34,567 bases of DNA from Armatimonadota bacterium (GTDB lineage: Bacteria; Armatimonadota; HRBIN16): NCBI GenBank assembly GCA_026003195.1, contig BPGU01000008.1, positions 1 to 34,567 of the forward strand. Direction: 5' to 3'. The translations under genes and the position numbers were made by a program. Positions 6,319 to 13,743 of the stretch are shown in pieces (within the stretch, counting starts at the first letter, position 1; every line of letters starts with the position of its first letter). The notes beneath the pieces are model-generated. The model ran no database searches, was not told where the DNA came from, and worked only from the letters and a program-made list of their open reading frames with translations.

Positions 6319-6855
6319 ATGGCGTTCGAGCGCACTTCGGGTTTAACCCGCAGCTTTCTGTATTTTGACAGCGGTGGCAACCCACTAGCGCCATACTCCC
6401 CCGTGTCGCTGCTAACCAGTGGTTTGCCCAGTGGTTACAATGTTGGCGAAGTGGTCGGACTGCCATCTGTAGCCAGTGGGCGCAACACGACATATCTGGT
6501 TGGCGTGACGCTGGAGTGGGCTTATTCTGGTCGACAAGTGCCTGTGCAGATTGATGGCATCGTCTTCGTGATTGCCAACGCTGCCGTAAGTGCGAGTGGC
6601 ATCGTCTTCGTTGCAGCAACCGGCACTCGCACGGCGGATCAAGCACCGTTTGTGAACCATCCGGCAATTCGACCGCTCGTGCGTCCTGGTCAGAGCGTGA
6701 CGATGAACGTCGTGCTGTGTGATGACGTTGCCATCACGCCCCAATCTGGTAGTGCCAACTTGCTGTACTATCCGTTGGGCATCGCACTGGCGCCTGCAAC
6801 GGCACAGTATGATTTGTTCCCAGTGCTGTTACAGACGCAGCCGTTCTACGCATAA
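6319..6855 (+). CDS. Head decoration protein (DUF2190-like)
   Basis: 178 residues; GGGAGGTG upstream of ATG 6319. The protein is beta-rich with few charges and many Gly, Val, Ser and Thr. It includes VGEVVGLPSVASG, YLVGVTLEWA and a repeated IVFV segment (DGIVFVIANAAVSASGIVFV). Small capsid-cementing proteins of the DUF2190 or lambda gpD type have this size, composition and position between protease and major capsid protein. It would bind the outside of the expanded capsid. Assignment rests on position plus pattern. Confidence 0.6.
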   Translation: MAFERTSGLTRSFLYFDSGGNPLAPYSPVSLLTSGLPSGYNVGEVVGLPSVASGRNTTYLVGVTLEWAYSGRQVPVQIDGIVFVIANAAVSASGIVFVAATGTRTADQAPFVNHPAIRPLVRPGQSVTMNVVLCDDVAITPQSGSANLLYYPLGIALAPATAQYDLFPVLLQTQPFYA

Positions 6856-6866
6856 ATCACACGGAG

Positions 6867-6881
6867 GTGGCTTGCAGCCAC
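6867..6881 (+). other. Small hairpin before the major capsid gene
   Basis: GTGGCT (6867-6872) pairs with AGCCAC (6876-6881) over TGC. It lies in the only gap between decoration and capsid genes, which also has two GGAGGTG boxes (6863-6869 and one right before 6916). It might stabilise or help regulate the capsid message. Confidence 0.35.
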
Positions 6882-6915
6882 GGATGGCAATTTCGCCACA
6901 TGGAGGTGACTAAGG

Positions 6916-7821
6916 ATGCCAAACTTTGCACCGAGTGTGCACTATGACAAGATTCTGAGTGAAGTCAGCATCCGCTACTCGCAAGATGGGTATATCGCCA
7001 CTCGTGTGTTCCCGGCGTTGCCGGTCGTCAAAGAGAGCGATCTCATTGACGTCTACGACCGCGAGAATGTGCGCATCTTCAACGACTTGCGGGCGGATGG
7101 TGCGACGGCGCATGAAATTGATTGGGGCTGGACACTCAGACCCTACTTCGCGCAAGAGCACGCACTCAGGCATCTTGTGACTGACCGAGCTCTGAAGAAC
7201 GTGGACGAACCTATCGACCTCTTCGTGGACACCACAGAGCATCTGACGGACATGCTAATGCTTGCCGCGGACGCGCTGGCGGCGAGCATTATGCTTGACC
7301 CCAACAACAATGTTGGCGCGACGAACGCGAACTGGACAAACTACAGCACGGCGTCGCCAAAGACGGACATCATGACCGCGAAGAACGCGATATTCACCGC
7401 GAGTGGACGCCAGCCCAACGTGATGATTGTCCCGTCTACCGTCGCGAACCGCATGACGCTCATCCAGGAGATTAAGGAAGAGCGCAAGTATGTCAACGAC
7501 TTGACACAGTCTGGGTTGCCTCGCAACTTGTGGGGGTTGGAAGTGGTCGAAGTTGCGCTCATCCGCAACACAGCCCAGCCGGGTCAATCTCCGAGTTTTC
7601 AAGAGCTCTGGTCTGATAACATCTGGATTGGATATGTAGACCCCAATCCGCGACGCAAGATGCTTACATACGGTCTTGCGCCGACACCGCGACCGCGCAC
7701 GGTTCGTACTTACAGAGATGAGGCGCGAGCGGGAACTTGGGTGGAAGTGAGCTGGATATACGATTTCACCGTCGTCGCAAGAGAGTGCGGTTATATCTTG
7801 CAATCCGTGTTCACCGCGTAG
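6916..7821 (+). CDS. Major capsid protein (HK97-like fold expected)
   Basis: 301 residues; strong GGAGGTGACTAAGG before ATG. The N-terminal segment (YDKILSEVSIRYSQDGYIATRVFP) and the later ARxF-like, IVPSTVANRMTLIQEIKEER and NLWGLEVVEV blocks are typical of the capsid family that follows Mu I-type proteases. In these, a helical spine segment is followed by a strand-rich P domain. A C-terminal strand region (TWVEVSWIYDFTVVARECGY) closes it. It is the expected size for a processed or unprocessed major head protein and sits at the expected position after the decoration protein. The HK97 fold is inferred from the family context, not seen directly. Confidence 0.8.
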   Translation: MPNFAPSVHYDKILSEVSIRYSQDGYIATRVFPALPVVKESDLIDVYDRENVRIFNDLRADGATAHEIDWGWTLRPYFAQEHALRHLVTDRALKNVDEPIDLFVDTTEHLTDMLMLAADALAASIMLDPNNNVGATNANWTNYSTASPKTDIMTAKNAIFTASGRQPNVMIVPSTVANRMTLIQEIKEERKYVNDLTQSGLPRNLWGLEVVEVALIRNTAQPGQSPSFQELWSDNIWIGYVDPNPRRKMLTYGLAPTPRPRTVRTYRDEARAGTWVEVSWIYDFTVVARECGYILQSVFTA

Positions 7822-7827
7822 TGGGTG

Positions 7828-8262
7828 ATGGCGATGTATGCGGACTTGCAGATGATGCGTCGGTTGGTGCGCAACGTGCAGTCGCTGACCGATGACGACT
7901 TGCGAGCGTTTGCTGCAGTGGCAGATGCCGAAATCAATGCGAAACTCAGCACGGTTTTCGATCTGCCACTGCAGCAGGTCGGCGGGAAGTATCCGCCACC
8001 CATCCCCGAAGTGGCAGCACTGTTAGGAGCAGCACTGCTGGAATCGCAAGCGTTTTCGCTCAGCAGTCTCGGTGCGACACAAAACCCATACGCGCAGAGC
8101 CTGGCAGAGAAAGCAGATTCTCTGCTGCAGGGCATCGTATCCGGCGCGATTGTGCTGCCCGGTCAACGACGTGTGGGGGCAAGAGCCATCGCGAAAGCGC
8201 AAGATCGCTCGCAACCTCTTGTGCGACAGATTCGCCAGTTGCGACGCTCGGGGAGCACGTAG
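7828..8262 (+). CDS. Head-tail connector protein (Mu gp36/DUF1320-like)
   Basis: 144 residues from ATG 7828 (GTG 7825 and ATG 7834 are alternatives; the ribosome-binding site is weak). The protein is mostly helical: MYADLQMMRRLVRNVQSLTD, a DAEINAKLS helix, PIPEVAALLGAALLESQA, and a C-terminal basic tail. The arrangement of a short helical head completion protein with 'DAEI(N/D)..L' and a Pro-containing loop is typical of gp36/gp6-like connectors that bind beneath the portal. It directly follows the capsid gene as in Mu-like heads. Confidence 0.65.
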   Translation: MAMYADLQMMRRLVRNVQSLTDDDLRAFAAVADAEINAKLSTVFDLPLQQVGGKYPPPIPEVAALLGAALLESQAFSLSSLGATQNPYAQSLAEKADSLLQGIVSGAIVLPGQRRVGARAIAKAQDRSQPLVRQIRQLRRSGST

Positions 8263-8271
8263 GAGTAAAAA

Positions 8272-9069
8272 ATGGCAGCCGTCAGCAGTGCAACAGTGGT
8301 CAGTCTCACAGATAAGATGACAGCGTGGTATCTGCAAGTGAAGAGCGCGCTGGGGAATGGTACATCTGGCGCAAGTGCAAAGGCGGTGGACTTGCAGAAC
8401 ATCGTGCTGGCACTGGGTGACTACCAACAAGTGGTGGCACTGCTTCAGCCATCAGAGACCGTGCGCAACGCATCTCTGGCGGATGTATACGCGCCGGGCA
8501 CAATGGCTATCTTTCTCTCTGCACTAAACAACTTGTGTGCGCAGTCGGGGCTGAATGGTGTCTCCGACTTAAACACGTTCGCCAGCTACTATAACATTGG
8601 GGCGGGTGGTGCCTGGAACTGTTTATTCGCGCCAGACTTCCGCGAGTTGTATGGATTGTGGAGCAACGGCACTTATCCGAACGCCCACAACACATACTTT
8701 GAAGTGCTGCAAGGAGGCACGTATCCGAACGCGCTTCGCAAACTGGTTATTGGAAGCGGGCAGACCGCTGGCTATGACATCGATGACGCGAAATACGCTG
8801 GTGGATATGCCCAGTTGAAATGGAGCGGGGTGTCCGGCTCTGGGAACGTCAACGTGTCCGGGCTGTGGCGCAAGACAGATGGCACGACCGCAGTGGGTAA
8901 CGGCACGATTAGTGTGAGCACAGCATCTGGTACAGGAAGCATCACTCCACCGTATGCTGGTGCGTTAATACTCTCTTGTTCCAACATCAATGTTCCAGCT
9001 GGTATCACGGCTGGAACATTCTATGTAGAAGCCGTAAGACCGACGGGACGCTCCAACCCGCCAACATAG
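8272..9069 (+). CDS. Hypothetical virion structural protein
   Basis: 265 residues; AGGAG upstream. Residues 1-110 are helical and Ala/Leu-rich. The middle holds AGGAWNCLFAPDFRELYGLW and two similar segments (NGTYPNAHNTYFEVL and GGTYPNALRKLV), a small internal repeat. The C-terminal about 75 residues form a Gly/Ser/Val-rich beta domain. Proteins with a helical N-part, a 'lyg..g.yp' region and a beta-domain C-part occur in the head-tail region of several siphoviruses. I do not recognise a named family. It lies between the connector and the tail completion gene and is probably part of the neck or tail. Confidence 0.6.
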   Translation: MAAVSSATVVSLTDKMTAWYLQVKSALGNGTSGASAKAVDLQNIVLALGDYQQVVALLQPSETVRNASLADVYAPGTMAIFLSALNNLCAQSGLNGVSDLNTFASYYNIGAGGAWNCLFAPDFRELYGLWSNGTYPNAHNTYFEVLQGGTYPNALRKLVIGSGQTAGYDIDDAKYAGGYAQLKWSGVSGSGNVNVSGLWRKTDGTTAVGNGTISVSTASGTGSITPPYAGALILSCSNINVPAGITAGTFYVEAVRPTGRSNPPT

Positions 9070-9073
9070 AAAA

Positions 9074-9688
9074 ATGATGGATTTAACACCACTACAACAG
9101 TTGAGAGAGACGATAGAGCGAAAAGCACGGCAACCGGAATCTCTGCTGCGCATGGTCGCCAATCGTCTGCGTGCGGCGTTCCGCGAGAACTTTCGCGAAG
9201 GCGGTCGCCCACCGTGGACGCCACTTGCCCCCTCCACTATTTGGGGCAAGAAGATGCTCGGTCTGCCGGAGACCATTCGCACGCCGACCGGACGAAAACC
9301 GCGGCGACTAATGCAGCGGCAGCCCCTGTCTGGGCAACTGGAGTTGTCTGCAAGCAACATCTTGATACGAAGTGGGCGACTGCGAGACAGCGTTGGACAG
9401 AGTTACCATCCCGAACACATCACGCGCATACGCGGGTGGGAACTGGAAGTCGGCACAAAAGTACCATACGCCATATACCACCAGCAAGGGACTTCGCCGT
9501 ATACTATTCACCCGCGCGAAGCGAAAGTGCTCCGCTTCGTTGGCAATGATGGAGAGTGGGTGTTCGCCAAAGAAGTGCATCACCCAGGCTTACCCGCAAG
9601 ACCTTTTTTGACATTGACAGACGAAGACGTGCGCGAACTCCAGCGGGCCGTGATAGATTGGTTGATGAATGAAGGAGGTGCGTCATAA
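9074..9688 (+). CDS. Mu G-like virion morphogenesis / tail completion protein
   Basis: 204 residues (ATG 9074 or 9077). Signature features of the phage virion morphogenesis family (Mu G, P2 gpS): FREGGRPPWTPLAPSTIW near residue 40, a basic linker, ILIRSGRLRDSV near residue 95, VGTKVPYAIYHQQGTSP near residue 128 and the LPARPFLTL motif near residue 175. These proteins act at tail completion or head-tail joining. Its stop codon overlaps the next start (TAATG), consistent with coupled translation with the tail tube gene. Confidence 0.8.
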   Translation: MMDLTPLQQLRETIERKARQPESLLRMVANRLRAAFRENFREGGRPPWTPLAPSTIWGKKMLGLPETIRTPTGRKPRRLMQRQPLSGQLELSASNILIRSGRLRDSVGQSYHPEHITRIRGWELEVGTKVPYAIYHQQGTSPYTIHPREAKVLRFVGNDGEWVFAKEVHHPGLPARPFLTLTDEDVRELQRAVIDWLMNEGGAS

Positions 9689-10527
9689 TGCCACTGCCGT
9701 TTGGGCGGACTGGTTATCTGAAAATCGGCACAGTGATTTATCCCGCTTTGAACATCCAGGTGCAGAATCCGCGCACCTTGATGGTTCCTCCAACTGTTGG
9801 GCGCGATTGGCAATGGCTCTACGGAGAAGGCGTGCGTATCACGCGCGTCAGTGCACAGATTCTGATTCGGGATAAAGCGGGAGAGTCACTGTCGGACGCA
9901 TTTCTGAATCTGTTTTTCTCACGGACGGCAGGTGATACCACTGCGGTGACGTTGGAATGGATTGATGGGGTGCGCAAGGCAACGCTGTCAGGCGCGAAAG
10001 GCGAGTTCATCTCGTTGGCAGTGGGTAAAGGCGATTTGCTGATATGGAATGTGACGTTTGTTGCCCCCGGCAGCCCAACGTATGCTACCATGACAACGTT
10101 CACCGCGCCGGACGCAACGGCACCACTTACTTTCGCGAACATCTCTGTAAGTGGCGTTTCGCAAGAGGTGTATGCTTTAGAGTTCTCGTTGACCAACAAC
10201 CATGTTTTGAACGCGCCCATCACAAACACCGCCGGTGCGAATGTGGGATTGGGTGGACTGTCGCAAGATGCTGGCATTCTGCAAGCGGGAGCGTCTTTTA
10301 CTTTCCGAGCATTAGACCCCGGCTCCCCCATCGCGGATGGGGGTTCAGTGACGGTGACAATTTCCGGCACCGCAGGCAAGACGCGCTCGTTCACACTCAA
10401 GTACCTCGTCGGTCAAAACCCAGATGATGAAGCCATCGCGTTGGGCCCGGTATTTCGCACTATCCGATATGTGGTGCTTGGTACTACGGCAGATGCCCCC
10501 ATTACGCTTGGCGGTTCGGGCTTCTAA
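9688..10527 (+). CDS. Major tail tube protein (probable)
   Basis: 279 residues; GGAGGTG before the ATG. Residues 1-135 have the mixed beta pattern of a tube protein (GRTGYLKIGTVIYPALNIQV). A second part starts near 140 with ATAPLTFANISVSGVSQEVY, followed by EFSLTNNHVLNAPI, like tube proteins in which a strand leads to the 'sNN' loop. A third part resembles an Ig-like decoration (SFTFRALDPGSPIADGGSVT). It lies between the tail completion gene and the two small genes before the tape measure, the standard position. There is no sheath protein next to it, supporting a non-contractile tail. Confidence 0.65.
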   Translation: MPLPFGRTGYLKIGTVIYPALNIQVQNPRTLMVPPTVGRDWQWLYGEGVRITRVSAQILIRDKAGESLSDAFLNLFFSRTAGDTTAVTLEWIDGVRKATLSGAKGEFISLAVGKGDLLIWNVTFVAPGSPTYATMTTFTAPDATAPLTFANISVSGVSQEVYALEFSLTNNHVLNAPITNTAGANVGLGGLSQDAGILQAGASFTFRALDPGSPIADGGSVTVTISGTAGKTRSFTLKYLVGQNPDDEAIALGPVFRTIRYVVLGTTADAPITLGGSGF

Positions 10528-10538
10528 GGAGGTGACAA

Positions 10539-10703
10539 ATGGACAAACTGCGCATTCAAGAGATTATCGCCGAGGGACGGATACGCAACCTGAGTGACGA
10601 ACAGATTGCGGACGCCATCGTGCGAGCGTTACAACAGGAGGCGAAATCCAATGGCAAAAGCAAAGATGAGCGACAAAAGCAAGTGGATACAGCAAGCCAT
10701 TGA
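10539..10703 (+). CDS. Small helical protein in the tail tube-tape measure gap
   Basis: 54 residues, ATG 10539 with an optimal AAGGAGGTGAC box at 10527-10536. The N-terminal 35 residues are amphipathic (MDKLRIQEIIAEGRIRNLSD), then a Lys/Gln-rich tail. The end overlaps the start of the next ORF by 53 bases in a different frame. It occupies the slot where tail assembly chaperones are normally found, but no slippery heptamer or fusion frame was seen here. Function unknown. Confidence 0.6.
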   Translation: MDKLRIQEIIAEGRIRNLSDEQIADAIVRALQQEAKSNGKSKDERQKQVDTASH

Positions 10704-10878
10704 GAAACCGGGCGCATTGCGCCGCACGGCAAAGCGCATGGGTCTGATTAAAGGCACCGAAAAGCTCTCGCAGTCCGATTTGGATGCGATGGCAGCGAAA
10801 GCGAAAAAAACGGGCAACACGAAGCTGTTGCGCCGCGTCAATCTGGCAAGAACGTTGAAAAGGCTGGCTGGGAAGTAA
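10651..10878 (+). CDS. Small basic protein before the tape measure
   Basis: 75 residues from ATG 10651, chosen for AGGAGG at 10636-10641; a more upstream in-frame start at 10594 lacks one. Composition is strongly basic: SKWIQQAIEKPGALRRTAKR, a Lys/Ala helix and a final RRVNLARTLKRLAGK. The 'KWI..A..KPGALR ... LA.TL..L' pattern is one I associate with small basic proteins of environmental phages. It could bind nucleic acid or the tape measure. The role is not established. Confidence 0.65.
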   Translation: MAKAKMSDKSKWIQQAIEKPGALRRTAKRMGLIKGTEKLSQSDLDAMAAKAKKTGNTKLLRRVNLARTLKRLAGK

Positions 10879-10881
10879 TGC

Positions 10882-13743
10882 ATGGCAGCAGAACGCGAGC
10901 TCACATTCAAGTTCACCGCAGAAGGCATCGACAGTCTGCTGCAGCGTTTGCAGCAGATAGAAGCACAGCTCGCGCAAATCAACCAACAAGCATCTCCATC
11001 CTCTCCTCCTTCCGCGGGTGGTAGCCCTCCGCCACCCACACCCAATGGTCCCACGCCGGTTCCTACCGCTGGCGGGGGACTATCCGCCACACAACAAGCG
11101 ACACGCAATGCGACCCCGGCACCGGTCTCGTTCGCCGGTTTCACTGCGCAGCCGGCACAAGGTGGTGGTTGGACTGTCATCACGCCACAGGGACAACAGA
11201 TTCCGTTGGGTTCCTGGCAAGAGTTGCGACAGTTCGCCGGCACTCTGGGTGTGGACTTGCCCCCACGACCGCAACCGGGTTTGGGTTTAAGCACAGTGCC
11301 ACAAACCCAACAGCAGCAAGCAGACGCGCTGTTGGGTTTGTGGACACGGCTAGCTCCATACACTCCGGCAGCAACCGCACTAGGACAGCTGGCTGGGGTG
11401 GGGGCGCGGTACGGTGGGTTGGCGATAGTGGGGGCAGAAATGCACTGGCAGAACATGTTGTCGGACGTTATTTCGCCGTTACTAGGCTTGGGTGGTGCCC
11501 TGGCGGGGGTACAGATTGGCGCAGCCATCGGCTCCATTGTGCCGGGTATTGGCACTCTTGCTGGTGGGATTGCCGGTGGAGCAATCGGACTGGGCGTCGG
11601 CAGATTCCTGGGAAGCGACATCGTGCGTCCACTAATAGAACCAACGCTGCTGCGAGGCGTGCAGCTGGATGTGATTGAAGACATTCGTCGACTGACCGGC
11701 ATGAGATTTGGTTTCCCCATCAGCGAGTACAACTCACCGGCAGTGATTCAGCTCGCAGCCAGCGCTGCTATGATGGGATTGCCGATAGGAAGGAATATTG
11801 CAGACAGGATCATGCTGCTGCCTGCGCCACTTCGCGAACCATATGCACAAGCTGTGCTGCGCTACGGAGCAGACCCATTTGCCATCGGCATGTATGGCTA
11901 CGACGCTCTCCGTGCAGGCGCGGATGTGTGGGGTGTTGGGTCTGCTTTGATGGCAGGCGATTACACTTCGCCCATCATCACGATGACACCCGGCGGGTGG
12001 GGGATGGCTGTGGCACGAGAGCATGCACGCGCCAGAGCGCAGACCATGTTGTTACAGCCGCAGATGCAAGTGGCTTCGCTGGCATTTGAAACCGCGTTAG
12101 CTTTCGGAGGCACCTCGGCAGCGCAAGGTGCTCTGCCGGGTTATCAAAACGTCATGTCTGCTACCATTGGAGCACTGCAACGCCAGCGTGCGGTCGCCAT
12201 TCATCCTTTGGAGCAAGCGCAGCTAGACGCACAAATCTATCAGCTGCAAGTGCAGATGCAGATGCATGTTCCAGCATCGGTGGCGATGACGCGCTTGGGA
12301 GAGATTCAGTCCATCGGTGGCGAGCGCACAACTCTGGCACAGATTGGTTTACAAGCAGCGCAACTGGCTGGGATGCCCGTGCAACAGATGCCGTTTTCGG
12401 AGTTGTCCGCAGCGATGCGCGAGCTGGCTGCGGAGTTGCGTCGGTTTCTGCGAGAAAACGCACAGTTTCTGAGCCCGGCGCAACAAGCGTCGCTTCGGGC
12501 GCAAATCGCTCAGATGGAGTTCCAAGCAGTACCAGCACTAACCGCTCAGCAAACAAGCATATTGCTGGCGCAGACCGGAGCAGAGTTTTCGCGGGCAGTG
12601 GCGGAGTTCGGAGCAGGCACTATTGCGACGCAAATGCTTGGCTCTCCGATTGCGCGGTTGGGTGTCGTTGGTGAGCAAACACGGTTGTTGCAAGCGCGAG
12701 CGATGCAGCTACGTCAACAAGCGTCTCTGCCCGGCTTGGACTATACTTCACGCCAGAATCTGCTGGCAACAGCTGCGCAGATGGAAATGCAAGCCAGTCA
12801 GACCAACATCGGCAGCATGTTGGGGTTCGTGTCCGAGATGGGTGGGGTTGCTACTGCAACATGGCAAAACCAAATGCTCGCAGCACAAATACCCATCTTG
12901 CAAGGGGCTGGAGGCGTACAGTCCATCCCACTGCTGCAGCAGATGATGGGTGCCGCAGCGGGGCAAGTAGGCGTAGCGCAGTGGCAACTGCAATATCTCG
13001 CAGCGATGGGCGTAGACCCTATGAATCCTATGTACATAGGCATACAGCAGCGGTTGCTCTCGGCTCAAGCTGGGTTGGAACAAATGCGCTTGCAAACGGC
13101 GGTCGTGCCCATGTCTGCGCAGATGCGCGAACAGTTTTCAAACGTGCAGACTGCCTTGGGCATCGCACGGACGACATTCGCAGGATATGCAGACATACGC
13201 GGGTTGCTCTCCGCAGAGATGCAACTTGTTCAACGCCGCATCGCAGAGATTCAGTCCATGCCGCCAGCCGAGACCCCAGCAGTGCAAGCAGCGAGAACCG
13301 AAGAGATTAACCGACTGCTCATGCAAGCAGCCGGTGTGCAGATGCAACTGGAAGAGGGATGGCTGGATCGACTGATTTCCACCACGTGGAACGCGCCAGG
13401 CAGCTTCAACATGGTGGCAAGCGGGTTCACCCGCAGAGAAGCGAGTTTATTCTACGGGGTGCTGAATCGCGCTTTCGGCGGTTCCGCGTCGATGAGCGAT
13501 TACTGGCGCAGACAAGTGCCAGCTTTCTACAGCTCGCTCATTGGCAGAACGGGTACCCCTGTTGGTTTCATGGAAACGGCAATGCTCCCACGGATAGAGG
13601 GCAATCTGAACGTGCGCATCGTCGTAGAGCAACCAGGTCAACAGCCCATTACGCGCGTGGAGCGCGTGAATCTGCGTGACAGCAACCCGCTGGACTACAC
13701 GTTGACGCCCATTATGGTACGTGGTGGGGGAAGCAGACAATGA
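10882..13743 (+). CDS. Tape measure protein
   Basis: 953 residues, the longest gene. The N-terminus is a short coiled coil (LQRLQQIEAQLAQINQQ), then a Pro/Gly-rich linker (about 37-65). At about 202-246 there is a Gly/Ala/Ile-rich hydrophobic stretch (LLGLGGALAGVQIGAAIG onwards) that could insert in the host membrane during DNA entry. Residues from about 370 to 830 are very Gln/Ala/Met-rich helices. The C-terminus is more globular. Length sets tail length; at about 0.15 nm per residue this predicts a tail near 140 nm, an estimate only. Its stop overlaps the next start (ATGA). Confidence 0.85.
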   Translation: MAAERELTFKFTAEGIDSLLQRLQQIEAQLAQINQQASPSSPPSAGGSPPPPTPNGPTPVPTAGGGLSATQQATRNATPAPVSFAGFTAQPAQGGGWTVITPQGQQIPLGSWQELRQFAGTLGVDLPPRPQPGLGLSTVPQTQQQQADALLGLWTRLAPYTPAATALGQLAGVGARYGGLAIVGAEMHWQNMLSDVISPLLGLGGALAGVQIGAAIGSIVPGIGTLAGGIAGGAIGLGVGRFLGSDIVRPLIEPTLLRGVQLDVIEDIRRLTGMRFGFPISEYNSPAVIQLAASAAMMGLPIGRNIADRIMLLPAPLREPYAQAVLRYGADPFAIGMYGYDALRAGADVWGVGSALMAGDYTSPIITMTPGGWGMAVAREHARARAQTMLLQPQMQVASLAFETALAFGGTSAAQGALPGYQNVMSATIGALQRQRAVAIHPLEQAQLDAQIYQLQVQMQMHVPASVAMTRLGEIQSIGGERTTLAQIGLQAAQLAGMPVQQMPFSELSAAMRELAAELRRFLRENAQFLSPAQQASLRAQIAQMEFQAVPALTAQQTSILLAQTGAEFSRAVAEFGAGTIATQMLGSPIARLGVVGEQTRLLQARAMQLRQQASLPGLDYTSRQNLLATAAQMEMQASQTNIGSMLGFVSEMGGVATATWQNQMLAAQIPILQGAGGVQSIPLLQQMMGAAAGQVGVAQWQLQYLAAMGVDPMNPMYIGIQQRLLSAQAGLEQMRLQTAVVPMSAQMREQFSNVQTALGIARTTFAGYADIRGLLSAEMQLVQRRIAEIQSMPPAETPAVQAARTEEINRLLMQAAGVQMQLEEGWLDRLISTTWNAPGSFNMVASGFTRREASLFYGVLNRAFGGSASMSDYWRRQVPAFYSSLIGRTGTPVGFMETAMLPRIEGNLNVRIVVEQPGQQPITRVERVNLRDSNPLDYTLTPIMVRGGGSRQ

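Noticed and set aside
6883-6913. Nine-codon leader peptide before the capsid gene
   Set aside because: Too short to support; the GGAGGTG boxes are explained by translation of the capsid gene itself.
10629-11732. 367-codon open frame on the minus strand
   Set aside because: Antisense to the tape measure gene; Pro/Cys/Ser-rich low-complexity product, no ribosome-binding site, no promoter.
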